Assembly (NCBI RefSeq): GCF_900109465.1
Contig: NZ_FOAZ01000002.1
Coordinates: 248,001 to 312,000 of the forward strand
DNA from: Streptacidiphilus jiangxiensis
GTDB lineage: Bacteria; Actinomycetota; Actinomycetes; Streptomycetales; Streptomycetaceae
Length of the DNA stretch: 64,000 nucleotides
Reading direction: 5' to 3'
In this document: positions 1 to 10,195 of the stretch, piece after piece
How positions within the stretch are numbered: position 1 is the first letter of the stretch
Layout: the number at the start of each line of letters is the position of its first letter
Translations under genes and position numbers: made by a program
The notes under the pieces: model-generated
Seen by the model: the letters and a program-made list of their open reading frames with translations, nothing else
What the model was told of the DNA's origin: nothing
Database searches by the model: none

Positions 1-263
1 GCCCGGCCGCCGACGTGCGCGATCACCGCGGCGAGGTCGTCCAGCTCGGCCGCGACGCGGTACTCGTCGGCGCGGTCGTCGCTGGCGCCGCGACGGCGGC
101 GGTCGTAGCTGACCGCGGTGAAACGCGGCGCGAGCTCCACGGCGAGCCCGGCCACGGTGGAGCGGTCGTTGAAGGCGCCGCCGACGAGGACCAGGGGCGC
201 GCCGTGGCCGATGGTGTCGACGGCCAGCGTCGTGCCGTCGCGCGAGGCCAGGTGCGCGGTCAC
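1..263 (-). CDS. Alpha/beta hydrolase, N-terminal part only (cut by window edge)
   Basis: Read on the minus strand from a GTG at 263, this frame stays open to base 1 (87 codons). It begins with MTAHLASRDGTTLAVDT, followed by GAPLVLVGGAFNDRS and then SYDRRRRGASDD, the usual order of the first strands of a small alpha/beta hydrolase: cap strand, oxyanion-loop strand, and the 'DxRGxGxS' type loop. The nucleophile elbow lies beyond the window. The GTG overlaps the stop of the upstream reductase gene as GTGA, so the two are probably translationally coupled. The substrate cannot be told. Confidence 0.7.
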   Translation of the reverse strand, partial: MTAHLASRDGTTLAVDTIGHGAPLVLVGGAFNDRSTVAGLAVELAPRFTAVSYDRRRRGASDDRADEYRVAAELDDLAAVIAHVGGR

Positions 264-916
264 GACGGCGTCCGCCGGGTGAACGTCAGATGGGTGACGC
301 CGGTGGGCGAGCTGGCCGACTCCACGTCGAACCGCTCGCTGAGGCTCTCCTGACCGTCCCACAGCCGCACCCCGCGCCCGAGCACGATGGGGACGACGAC
401 CACGTGGAGGAGGTCGACCAGATCCTCCGTCAGGAAGGCGCGCACCGTCGACGGGCCGCCGCCGATCCGCACGTCCAGGCCCCCGGCCGCCTCGCGGGCC
501 AGCGCCAGGGCCTCCTTCGGCGACGCGTCCACGAAGTGGAAGGTGGTGCCGCCGGCCATGGTGAGGGACGGCCGCGGGTGGTGGGTCAACACGAACACGG
601 GCGTGTGGAACGGCGGGTTCTCACCCCACCAGCCCTGCCACTCCTCGTCCGGCCACGGTCCGCGCTGCGGGCCGAACTTGCCGCGCCCCATGATCTCCGC
701 GCCGATGCCCGGACTCCACTGCGACGCGAAGGCGTCGTCGACCCCGAGGGTGCCGTCGGCCTGCTCCTGCTGCATGGCCCGGAAGGAACGGGTGGGGAAG
801 AACCACTCGTGCAACCGCGTCCCGGCGTGGCCGAACGGAGCCTCCAGGCTCTGGCCCTCGCCGGTGGCGTATCCGTCCAGCGAGACGGAGAAGTTGTGGA
901 CCCGGACACGCGACAT
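260..916 (-). CDS. Dihydrofolate reductase family protein (RibD C-terminal domain type)
   Basis: A 218-residue protein starting MSRVRVHNFSVSLDGYATG, the opening typical of the RibD_C/DHFR-like superfamily (strand followed by 'S.DG..'). Later segments fit the same fold: IMGRGKFGP (the 'GR.T' type NADPH-binding turn), FVLTHHPRPSL and VRIGGGPSTVRAFL ('GG' nucleotide-binding loop). Such proteins are usually NADPH-dependent reductases of unknown substrate in actinomycetes. The gene ends in a 4-nt overlap with the following hydrolase gene, so both form one unit. A true folate role is unlikely because this family is normally accessory. Confidence 0.8.
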   Translation of the reverse strand: MSRVRVHNFSVSLDGYATGEGQSLEAPFGHAGTRLHEWFFPTRSFRAMQQEQADGTLGVDDAFASQWSPGIGAEIMGRGKFGPQRGPWPDEEWQGWWGENPPFHTPVFVLTHHPRPSLTMAGGTTFHFVDASPKEALALAREAAGGLDVRIGGGPSTVRAFLTEDLVDLLHVVVVPIVLGRGVRLWDGQESLSERFDVESASSPTGVTHLTFTRRTPS

Positions 917-1043
917 TTCGCCTCCCGTTGCTCTGTGTCGCCGAGCCTAGCGCGGTGCCGCGCTCTTGCCGGTAGCGACGGTCCGGTGTTTCCATCACTG
1001 GCGGCAGAGAGACTGCCGGCATGGGACGAACGGGGGAACGGTC

Positions 1044-1271
1044 ATGTCCAAGTGGACCGTGCGGGCCGTCGCGGGGCTCGCCGCCGCGGCTGCCGGATTG
1101 ATCATCCACGCGGGGAACCCGAGCACCGGCCCGGCCCGGGTCGCGGCCGTCGTGGCCGCGGACGCGAACGGGAGCAACTTCGACACCGTCACGAGCGCGG
1201 TCGACGTCATCCAGCCGCAGCCGCAAGGGGCCGCGGTGCTGACGGGCGGCCCGACGTACGCCCACGACTAG
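1044..1271 (+). CDS. Small exported or membrane-anchored hypothetical protein
   Basis: A 75-residue frame starting MSKWTVRAVAGLAAAAAGL at an ATG with a G-rich Shine-Dalgarno-like stretch (GGGGGAAC) 3-10 nt upstream. Residues 4-22 form a hydrophobic segment after a Lys/Arg start, giving a signal peptide or anchor; the remaining part is polar and ends PTYAHD. I recognise no family. It is convergent to nothing and stands alone between the reductase pair and the tautomerase; the composition is ordinary for the genome. Confidence 0.5.
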   Translation: MSKWTVRAVAGLAAAAAGLIIHAGNPSTGPARVAAVVAADANGSNFDTVTSAVDVIQPQPQGAAVLTGGPTYAHD

Positions 1272-1289
1272 CCTCCCCACCCGTGGGAC

Positions 1290-1335
1290 TGTTCGATGTG
1301 GGACGAACACTGTTATGTTCGTCCCACATCGAACA
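1290..1335. promoter_or_regulatory. Perfect 20-bp inverted repeat upstream of the tautomerase gene
   Basis: Left arm TGTTCGATGTGGGACGAACA (1290-1309) and its exact reverse complement (1316-1335) flank a 6-nt loop CTGTTA. Each arm is itself a partial palindrome (TGTTCG-N8-CGAACA), which looks more like paired operator half-sites than a terminator. There is no T-run, and it is markedly less GC-rich than the surroundings. It ends 12 nt before the tautomerase GTG, so it would also form a strong hairpin just ahead of the ribosome binding site if transcribed. Confidence 0.7.
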
Positions 1336-1347
1336 CTGGAGGCGACC

Positions 1348-1728
1348 GTGCCGCTCGTCCGTATCGACGCCCGCTCCGACAAGTCCCCCGAGACCCTTCG
1401 CGCGATCTCCGACGGCGTGCACCACGCCCTCGTGGATGCGATCGGCATCCCCGCCGACGACCGGTTCCAGATCCTCACCACCCACCCCGCGCACGAGCTG
1501 GTCTTCGACGAGCACTATCTCGGCGTCGAGCGCCGCGACGTGGTGTTCGTCCAGATCACCCTGGTGCGCGGACGCAGCGACGAGAAGAGGCAGGACCTCT
1601 ACCGCCGCATCGTCCGGAACCTGGAGGCCGACGCGGGCGTGCGTCCCCAGGACGTCGTGGTGACGCTCACGGAGAACGAGCGCGTCGACTGGTCCGTCGG
1701 TGAGGGTGTCGCCCAGTTGGTCCCGTGA
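1348..1728 (+). CDS. Tautomerase family protein (4-oxalocrotonate tautomerase-like)
   Basis: A 126-residue protein. I chose the GTG at 1348 because it is preceded by GGAGG at 1338-1342 and because it puts a proline directly after the initiator (M-PLVRIDARS), the N-terminal Pro that acts as the catalytic base in the tautomerase superfamily once Met is removed. The segments DRFQILTTH and VVFVQITLVRGRS are typical of the MIF/4-OT-like long-chain members found in actinomycetes. The physiological substrate is unknown. It is controlled by an unusual perfect palindrome just upstream. It is convergent with kdpE, with only 4 nt between the stops. Confidence 0.8.
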   Translation: MPLVRIDARSDKSPETLRAISDGVHHALVDAIGIPADDRFQILTTHPAHELVFDEHYLGVERRDVVFVQITLVRGRSDEKRQDLYRRIVRNLEADAGVRPQDVVVTLTENERVDWSVGEGVAQLVP

Positions 1729-1732
1729 CCGG

Positions 1733-2419
1733 TCAGGGCTCGAAGCGGTAGCCCATGCCGGGCTCGGTGAGCAGGTGGCGCGGGTGGGCCGCGTCCGTCT
1801 CCAGCTTGCGGCGCAGGCCGGCGAAGTAGACGCGCAGATAGTTGGTCTTCTGCTCGTGCCCCGGCCCCCAGACCTGCTGCAGGATCCGACGACCCGTCAC
1901 CAGCTTGCCCGGGTGGGCCAGCAGGACGGCCAGGATGCGCCACTCCGTCGGGGTGAGCCGGAGAGCCGGGCCCTCACCCGAGGTGCGGCGCACGACCGCG
2001 CCGGCGACGTCGACGGTGAACTCGCCGATCACGACCGTCGGCGCGGTCGGCTCCGCCCTGGTCGGGCGGCGCAGGGCCGCCCGCAGGCGGGCCAGCAGCT
2101 CGTTCATCGCGAAGGGCTTGGTGACGTAGTCGTCCGCACCCGCGTCGAGCGCCTCCACCTTCTCGGAGAACTCGGCCCGTCCCGACAGGACGATCACCGG
2201 GACCTGGCTCCAGGCGCGCAGCGCCTGGAGCACCCGCAGGCCGTCGATCTGCGGCAGGCCGAGGTCCAGGATGATCGCGTCCGGGGGGTTCTGGGTCGCC
2301 TCCAGCAGCGCGCGTCTGCCGTCGGCGGCGGTGGCCACGGTGTAGTGGCGGGCCTGGAGGTTGATCTGCAGGGCCTTCAGCATCTGCGGTTCGTCGTCGA
2401 CGATCAGGATTCGGGTCAC
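1733..2419 (-). CDS. kdpE: KdpE, response regulator of the potassium-uptake operon
   Basis: A 228-residue OmpR/PhoB-type regulator: receiver domain roughly residues 3-115 with the acidic pocket DDE at 8-10, phospho-acceptor Asp52 in IILDLGLPQ and the TKPFA lysine, then a winged-helix domain from about 130 to 226 ending GMGYRFEP. It is the last gene of the kdp cluster and its GTG overlaps the stop of kdpD (GTGA), a standard arrangement for coupled sensor/regulator synthesis. By family knowledge it is phosphorylated by KdpD and activates kdpFABC under potassium limitation. Confidence 0.96.
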   Translation of the reverse strand: MTRILIVDDEPQMLKALQINLQARHYTVATAADGRRALLEATQNPPDAIILDLGLPQIDGLRVLQALRAWSQVPVIVLSGRAEFSEKVEALDAGADDYVTKPFAMNELLARLRAALRRPTRAEPTAPTVVIGEFTVDVAGAVVRRTSGEGPALRLTPTEWRILAVLLAHPGKLVTGRRILQQVWGPGHEQKTNYLRVYFAGLRRKLETDAAHPRHLLTEPGMGYRFEP

Positions 2420-5400
2420 GGGACAGCCGTTTCGTTGCTGACTGGACTGGCAGGACTGGTGGGTCCGGGGGTCGGTGCCGCCTGCAGCGAGAGGACCATG
2501 GTCAGCCCACCGCCAGGGGTGTCCTCGGGCTGGAGCGTGCCGCCCATCGCCTCGGCCAGGCCTCGGGAGAGGGCGAGGCCGAGACCGATGCCGCTGCTGT
2601 TGTCGTGGTCGCCCTGACGCTGGAACGGCTGGAAGATCCGCTCCCGGTCGGCGAGCGGCACGCCCGGTCCCCGGTCGACGACGCGCACCTCGACACGCTC
2701 GCCGTGGGCACTCGCTGCGACGCTGACCGACCGACCGCCGCCGTGCCGCAGCGCGTTGGCGGTGAGGTTGGCCAACACCCGTTCCAGCAGTGGCGGATCG
2801 GCAAGCACTGCCGGGGTGTCGGCCAACCCGCTGCGGCGGACGGGGGCGTGCTCGTCCGGGAGCGAGTCGAGCGCGGCGGACAGCACGTCGGCCAACGCGG
2901 TGGGTTGGATGTGCAGGGACAGCGCGCCCGCCTGGAGCCGGCTCATGTCGAGCAGGTTGTCGACCAGCCGGTTGAGCTTGAGCAGCGAGCCCTCGGCGGT
3001 GCCGAGCAGCTCGGCGCGGTCGGCGGTGGTGAACTCCACGTCGTGGCTGCGCAGCGAGGAGACCGAGGCCAGCGCGACCGCGAGCGGGGTGCGCAGGTCG
3101 TGGCTGACGGCGGCGAGCAGCGCACTGCGCAGCCGGTCGGCGGCCCGGACGGGCTCGACCTCGGCGGCCGCCTCCGCGAGCCGGTCGCGTTCCAGCGCGA
3201 CGGCCACATGGTCGGCGAACGCCGCCAGCACCCGCCGATCGGCGGCCGGGAGCGGCCGTCCCCGGAGCACGAGCGTCGTGTCACGATCGACGGCCAACTC
3301 CTCGACGGCCAACTCCTCGACATCGGCGGCGCGGACATCCGTGGCCTCGACGGCGCCGGCCTGGACAGCGGCGCCCCCGGCAGTGGCGGCCTCGAAAGTC
3401 GGGCGCGCGGCGACTGTGGCCGGGGCACCGGTGTGCATGTCGGCGGCGGCCAAGTCGCCACCGGCCCCAACACCCGAGGCCGGAAGGCCGGTCTGCGCGT
3501 CGACCGCAGGCGAGCCACCAGCGGCCCCGACACCCGACGCCGAAAGACCGGTCTGCGCGTCGACCGCAGGCAAGCCACCAGCGGCCCCAACACCCGACGC
3601 CGAAAGACCGGTCTGCGCGTCGACCGCAGGCAAGCCACCAGCGGCCCCAACACCCGACGCCGAAAGACCGGTCTGCGCGTCGACCGCAGGCAAGCCACCA
3701 GCGGCCCCAACACCCGACGCCGAAAGACCGGTCTGCGCGTCGACCGCAGGCAAGCCACCAGCGGCCCCAACACCCGACACCGGAAGGCCGGAGGCCTCCG
3801 GACACGGTGCCGGGGCCGACGGCGCGGCGGGCGCTCCCGACGGCGCGGCGGGCGCTCCCGACGGGGCGCTCGCGGATGCGATCGGGGCGCCGGAGCGCAG
3901 CAGCAAGACCTCGTGCATCCCGAAGGTCTCCCGCAACCGGTCCAGCAGTGCCGGGACGGCCCGGTCGCCACGGAGCACGCTGCCGGCGAGCGCGGAGAGG
4001 GTCTCCGCCTCGGCCGCCGCTCGCGCCGCGCGGCGCGAGAAGCGGGCGCCGGTGTCGACGACCCCGGCGACGACCGTGCCGACCAGTGCGAAGACCACCA
4101 GCGCCAGCACGTTGTTGGGCTCGGCGATGGTGAACTCGTGGACGGGCGGGATGAAGTAGTAGTTGAGCAGCAACGAGGCCGTCACGGAGGCGAGCAGGGC
4201 CGAGAGGATGCCGCCGAGCAGCGCCACCCCGACGACGACGGCAAGGTAGAGCAGCGTGTCGCTGGTGAGGTTGACGGAGCCGCGGACCAGGCAGAGCAGG
4301 GCCGTCAGGAGCGCGGGCAGGACGAGGCCGGAGGCGAGCCCGGCGATGCGGCGCGGAAGTCGGCGCAGGCCGGTGCCCGGCACCGGCAGACGCCCGCGGC
4401 CGGAGCGCTCGTGGGTGACCATGTGGACGTCGATGTCGCCGGAGAGCTCGATCGTGGTCTCGCCGATGCCGCGCCCGCCGGTCAGCGCGCGGCGGATCCA
4501 GCCGCGGCGGCTGGTGCCGAGCACCAGTTGGGTGGCGTTGGCCGCGCGGGCGAAGTCCAGCAGCGCAACAGGGATGTCGTCGCCGACGACGGAGTGGTAA
4601 CTGCCGCCGAGGCCCTCGACGAGCTGCCGTTGCGCGGCGAGCGCGCCCGGGTCGGTGTCGGCGAGGCCGTCGGACCGGGCGACGTGGACGGCCAGCAGCG
4701 CGCCGCTGCCGGCGCGGTCCGCGATCCGGGCGGCGCGACGGATCAGTGTCTCCCCCTCGGGCCCGCCGGTCAGGGCGACGACGACCCGCTCACGGGTCTC
4801 CCAGACCTTGTGGATCTCGTGTTGCGCCCGGTAGCGCTGCAGGCCCTCGTCGACGCGTCCGGCCAGCCAGAGCAGCGCCAACTCCCGCAGGGCGGTGAGG
4901 TTTCCGACGCGGAAGTAGTTGGAGAGCGCCGCGTCGACCTTCTCGGCCGCGTAGACGTTGCCGTGGGCCATGCGACGGCGCAGGCCCTCGGGGGCCATGT
5001 CGACCAGCTCGATCTGGTCGGCCCGTCGGACGACCTCGTCGGGGACGGTCTCGCGCTGCGGCACGCCGGTGATCTTCTGGACGACGTCGTTGAGCGACTC
5101 CAGATGCTGCACGTTGACGGCCGCGAGGACGTCGATCCCGGCCGCGAGCAGCTCCTCGACGTCCTGCCAGCGCTTGGCGTTGCGGCCGCCCGGGACGTTG
5201 GTGTGGGCGAGTTCGTCGACGACGGCGACCTCGGGGCGCCGGGCGATCACCGCGTCCACGTCCATCTCGGTGAACCGTCCACCGCGGTAGGCACGTTCGG
5301 CGCGGACGACCACCTCGATGCCCTGCAGTTGGGCCTCGGTGTGGGGGCGGCCGTGGCACTCGACGTAGCCGATCACCAGGTCCTGGCCTCTGCCGAGTCG

Positions 5401-5508
5401 GCGGTGCGCCTCGTCGAGCATGCGGTAGGTCTTGCCGACTCCCGGAGCCGAGCCGAGGAAGACCTTCAGCCTTCCCGGCGATGACGGTCCGTCACCCGCT
5501 GACACCAC
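2416..5508 (-). CDS. kdpD: KdpD, potassium/turgor sensor histidine kinase with repeat-expanded GAF region
   Basis: A 1030-residue kinase, longer than usual (about 850-900). Order: KdpD N-terminal domain with Walker-A-like GSAPGVGKT (residues 19-27) and the EELLAAGIDV segment; a universal-stress-protein-like domain near 240-370; a four-helix membrane block (DUF4118) near 395-490; a GAF-like region starting near 510 but interrupted by a 20-residue tandem repeat (about 577-696) before it resumes at DTTLVLRGRPLPAADRR; then HisKA with phospho-acceptor His803 in VSHDLRTP, and HATPase ending in the IGLGLALSRGL motif. It overlaps kdpE by 4 nt. The start is a GTG followed by a second GTG, either of which could be used. 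Confidence 0.95.
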   Translation of the reverse strand: MVSAGDGPSSPGRLKVFLGSAPGVGKTYRMLDEAHRRLGRGQDLVIGYVECHGRPHTEAQLQGIEVVVRAERAYRGGRFTEMDVDAVIARRPEVAVVDELAHTNVPGGRNAKRWQDVEELLAAGIDVLAAVNVQHLESLNDVVQKITGVPQRETVPDEVVRRADQIELVDMAPEGLRRRMAHGNVYAAEKVDAALSNYFRVGNLTALRELALLWLAGRVDEGLQRYRAQHEIHKVWETRERVVVALTGGPEGETLIRRAARIADRAGSGALLAVHVARSDGLADTDPGALAAQRQLVEGLGGSYHSVVGDDIPVALLDFARAANATQLVLGTSRRGWIRRALTGGRGIGETTIELSGDIDVHMVTHERSGRGRLPVPGTGLRRLPRRIAGLASGLVLPALLTALLCLVRGSVNLTSDTLLYLAVVVGVALLGGILSALLASVTASLLLNYYFIPPVHEFTIAEPNNVLALVVFALVGTVVAGVVDTGARFSRRAARAAAEAETLSALAGSVLRGDRAVPALLDRLRETFGMHEVLLLRSGAPIASASAPSGAPAAPSGAPAAPSAPAPCPEASGLPVSGVGAAGGLPAVDAQTGLSASGVGAAGGLPAVDAQTGLSASGVGAAGGLPAVDAQTGLSASGVGAAGGLPAVDAQTGLSASGVGAAGGSPAVDAQTGLPASGVGAGGDLAAADMHTGAPATVAARPTFEAATAGGAAVQAGAVEATDVRAADVEELAVEELAVDRDTTLVLRGRPLPAADRRVLAAFADHVAVALERDRLAEAAAEVEPVRAADRLRSALLAAVSHDLRTPLAVALASVSSLRSHDVEFTTADRAELLGTAEGSLLKLNRLVDNLLDMSRLQAGALSLHIQPTALADVLSAALDSLPDEHAPVRRSGLADTPAVLADPPLLERVLANLTANALRHGGGRSVSVAASAHGERVEVRVVDRGPGVPLADRERIFQPFQRQGDHDNSSGIGLGLALSRGLAEAMGGTLQPEDTPGGGLTMVLSLQAAPTPGPTSPASPVSNETAVP
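3421..3790. repeat. 60-bp minisatellite inside kdpD (six units)
   Basis: Six consecutive 60-bp units run from 3421 to 3780, with a 10-bp partial copy after them. Units 3541-3600, 3601-3660 and 3661-3720 are identical, 3721-3780 differs at one base, 3481-3540 differs at a few, and 3421-3480 is clearly diverged. Sixty is a multiple of three, so copy changes keep kdpD in frame. The encoded 20-residue unit reads LSASGVGAAGGLPAVDAQTG on the minus strand. The gradient of divergence suggests expansion from one edge. Confidence 0.97.
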
Positions 5509-5529
5509 GAACTCCCTCTCCGGCCGCAG

Positions 5530-5569
5530 GTCCGGCCGCGCGGAGCGGGGAGGCGCCGCGCGGCCGGAC
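5530..5569 (-). terminator. Perfect 14-bp hairpin between kdpC and kdpD
   Basis: GTCCGGCCGCGCGG (5530-5543) pairs exactly with 5556-5569 around a 12-nt loop, inside the 76-nt gap that separates kdpC from kdpD. All other kdp junctions overlap or are close. There is no T-run, as is common for streptomycete terminators. It could attenuate read-through, or protect the 3' end of the kdpFABC message, letting the transport genes be expressed far above the sensor pair. Confidence 0.7.
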
Positions 5570-5584
5570 GGAAGGTGCCCTGTC

Positions 5585-6214
5585 TCAGCCGAGCTCGGTC
5601 AGGGCGATGTTGAGCTCGAGGACGTTCACCCGGGGCTCTCCCAGGAACCCGAGCGTGCGGTCCTGGGTGTGCTGCTTCACCAGCGCCTCGACCTTGTCGA
5701 CGGACAGGCCACGGGCCTGGGCGACGCGCTTGACCTGGATCTCGGCGTAGGCCGGGCTGATGTCCGGGTCCAGGCCGGATCCGGAGGAGGTGATCGCGTC
5801 CGCCGGGACCGCGCTCTCCGCGACGCCGTTGAACTTGGCGATGTCGGACTTCAGCTGCGTGTAGTTCGTCACCAGCACCTGGGAGTTGGTGCCCAGGTTG
5901 GTGCCGGCCGAGGCGGTCGGGTCGTAGCCGAGGCTGCCCGCCGCCGAGGGGCGGGACTGGAAGAACTTCGGATCCGGCGTCTGGGACTTGCCGTCCTTGG
6001 CGACGATCGTGAAGTTCTGGCCGATCAGCGAGGAGCCGACGACGGTGCCGTGGGCGTCCTTCACCAGCGAGCCGTTGGCCTGCTGGGAGAAGGCGACCTG
6101 CGAGATACCGGTGACGACGAGCGGGTACGCGAGGCCGCAGAGCACCGTGAAGAGCAACAGCAGGCGCAGACCGGTGAGGTGGTTCCGAACCGGGGTCGGA
6201 AGGGGCTTAGCCAT
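5585..6214 (-). CDS. kdpC: KdpC, accessory subunit of the potassium-transporting ATPase
   Basis: A 209-residue protein with one N-terminal membrane helix (LRLLLLFTVLCGLAYPLVVTG, about residues 16-36) followed by the periplasmic/outer-face domain. It shows the KdpC hallmarks GSLIGQNF, FQSRPSAAG, TSSGSGLDPDISPAYAEIQ and QVKRVAQARGL. KdpC bridges KdpA and KdpB and raises ATP affinity. It lies 21 nt downstream of kdpB. Length and motifs are complete. Confidence 0.97.
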   Translation of the reverse strand: MAKPLPTPVRNHLTGLRLLLLFTVLCGLAYPLVVTGISQVAFSQQANGSLVKDAHGTVVGSSLIGQNFTIVAKDGKSQTPDPKFFQSRPSAAGSLGYDPTASAGTNLGTNSQVLVTNYTQLKSDIAKFNGVAESAVPADAITSSGSGLDPDISPAYAEIQVKRVAQARGLSVDKVEALVKQHTQDRTLGFLGEPRVNVLELNIALTELG

Positions 6215-6235
6215 GAGGATTCACACCACTTCTGG

Positions 6236-8361
<2,126 letters not shown>

Positions 8362-8362
<1 letters not shown>

Positions 8363-10026
8363 CAGTGGAGACCTTCCGCGAGCGGCCCGAGAGCCAGGGC
8401 CGGGAAGTAGGTGAGCCCGACGACGATCAGGACGACGCCGGAGAGCATGCCGACGAAGAGCGGGCTGTGGGTCTTGAGGGTGCCGGTGGACTCCGGCGTC
8501 TGCTGCTGCTTGGCCAGCGAACCGGCCAGCGCCAGCACGAACACCATCGGCAGGAACCGGCCGAAGAGCATCGCGAGGCCGAGGGCCTCCTGCCAGTGGT
8601 TGCTGGTCACCGTGATGCCGCCGAACGCGGAGCCGTTGTTGTTGGCCGCGGAGGTGAACGCGTAGAGCACCTCGGAGAAGCCGTGCGGGCCGGTGTTCAG
8701 CATGCCGCCGCCGTGACCGGCGCTGAGCGACATGGCCAGGCCGGTGCCGCAGAGCACGATCGCCGGAGTGGTCAGGATGTAGAGGGAGGCGAACTTCATC
8801 TCCCTCGCACCCAGCTTCTTGCCCAGGTACTCGGGGGTGCGGCCGACCATCAGGCCCGCCACGAAGACCGTGACGATGGCGAGCACCAGGATGCCGTAGA
8901 GGCCCGAACCCGTACCGCCGGGCGCGATCTCACCGAACATCATGTTCAGGATCGTCACGCCACCGCCGAGTGGCGTGTACGAGTCGTGCATCGAGTTGAC
9001 CGCACCGGTCGAGGTCAGCGTCGTCGAGGCAGCGAACAGGGAGCTGCCGGGGATGCCGAAGCGGACTTCCTTGCCCTCCATCGCGGCACCGGCGATCTTC
9101 GCGGCGGCGCCCGAGTGCTGGTGCTCGAAGAAGGTGATCAGCGCGGCCGAGGCCGCCCAGTACAGGCCCATGACCGAGACGATCGCGTAGCCCTGCTTCT
9201 GGGACTTCACCATCGTGCCGAAGGTGCGGCACAGCGCGAACGAGATCACCAGCAGCAGGTAGATCTCCAGCCAGTTGGTGAACGGGTTGGGGTTCTCGAA
9301 CGGGTGGGCCGAGTTGGCGTTGTAGAAGCCGCCGCCGTTGGTGCCCAGTTCCTTGATGACCTCCTGCGAGGCCACCGGACCGCCCGGGATCGACTGCTGC
9401 GCACCCGAGAGGGTGTTGATGACGTGCGCGGCGTGCAGGTTCTCCACCACGCCGCCCGCGACCAGCACGATCGCGAAGACGATCGAGATCGGCAGCAGCA
9501 CGCGCAGCGTGATGCGGGTCAGGTCGACCCAGAAGTTGCCGAGCGTGTCGGACTTGTGCCGGATGAAGCCCCGGATCAGCGCGGTGACCACGGCGATGCC
9601 GACGGCCGCGGACAGGAAGTTCTGCACCGCGAGACCGGCCATCTGCACCAGGTGGCCCATGGTCGACTCACCCGAGTACGACTGCCAGTTGGTGTTGGTA
9701 ACGAAGGACGCGGCGGTGTTCCACGCGGTCGCCGGAGTGACCGCCGGGAAGCCCAGCGAGAGCCACAGGTGCTCCTGCAGTCTCTGGAAGGCGTAGAGGA
9801 AGAGAACGGATATGAAGGAGAAGGCCAGGACCGAGCGCAGGTATGCCGGCCAGGTCTGCTCGGCGTCGCCGTCGACACCGATCAGCTTGTAGATGCCGCG
9901 CTCGGCACGCCAGTGCTTGCGCGTGGAGAGCACGTGCGCCATGTAGTCGCCGAGCGGCCGGTACGACAGCGCCAGCGCGGCGACCAGAGCCAGGGCCTGC
10001 AGCAGGCCCGCGAGGGTTGCGTTCAC
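8362..10026 (-). CDS. kdpA: KdpA, potassium channel-like subunit
   Basis: A 554-residue polytopic membrane protein related to potassium channels. Pore-loop-type segments are visible, for example [29 protein letters not shown] and [12 protein letters not shown], with the conserved GREMKF-like cytoplasmic stretch ([11 protein letters not shown]). It binds K+ and passes it to KdpB. The GTG start shares one base with the kdpF stop, and the 3' end shares one base with kdpB, so kdpF-A-B are tightly coupled. Confidence 0.98.
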
Positions 10027-10115
10027 TAGAACTTCTCCGGACGGATCAGAGCCGCGACGAGGTAGGCGACCAGGGCGACGGACACGATCAGCCCGACGAT
10101 GTTGTCAGCGCTCAC
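10026..10115 (-). CDS. kdpF: KdpF, 29-residue stabilising peptide of the Kdp complex
   Basis: A short frame from GTG 10115 encoding [19 protein letters not shown]... with one transmembrane helix and a charged end (IRPEKF), the exact size and layout of KdpF. KdpF stabilises the KdpABC complex in the membrane. It overlaps kdpA by one base and the preceding micro-ORF by 4 nt (GTGA), so a three-gene coupled start of the operon is seen. Confidence 0.92.
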   Translation of the reverse strand: MSADNIVGLIVSVALVAYLVAALIRPEKF

Positions 10116-10195
10116 AGCCGCTCCACCCCCTTGACGATCAGGGCGAGGACGACGAACACGACGACCGTCACCCCCACGAAAAACAGGTCCTGCAT
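10112..10195 (-). CDS. 27-residue membrane micro-protein upstream of kdpF
   Basis: An ATG at 10195 opens a 28-codon frame: MQDLFFVGVTVVVFVVLALI then VKGVERL and TGA. It has a single strongly hydrophobic helix (about residues 4-21) and a basic/acidic C-terminal tail, much like KdpF in design but of different sequence. Its stop overlaps the kdpF GTG by 4 nt, so it must be co-translated with the pump. I infer a small Kdp-associated membrane subunit or a translational leader. It is usually missed because of its length. Confidence 0.75.
   Translation of the reverse strand: MQDLFFVGVTVVVFVVLALIVKGVERL

Noticed and set aside
3421-3790. Possible CRISPR array
   Set aside because: The repeats are directly adjacent, with no unique spacers, and lie in frame in a coding gene.
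2605-5484. 959-codon open frame on the plus strand opposite kdpD
   Set aside because: It is a GC-skew shadow: Arg/Gly/Val-rich without any family pattern, fully antisense to an intact kdpD.
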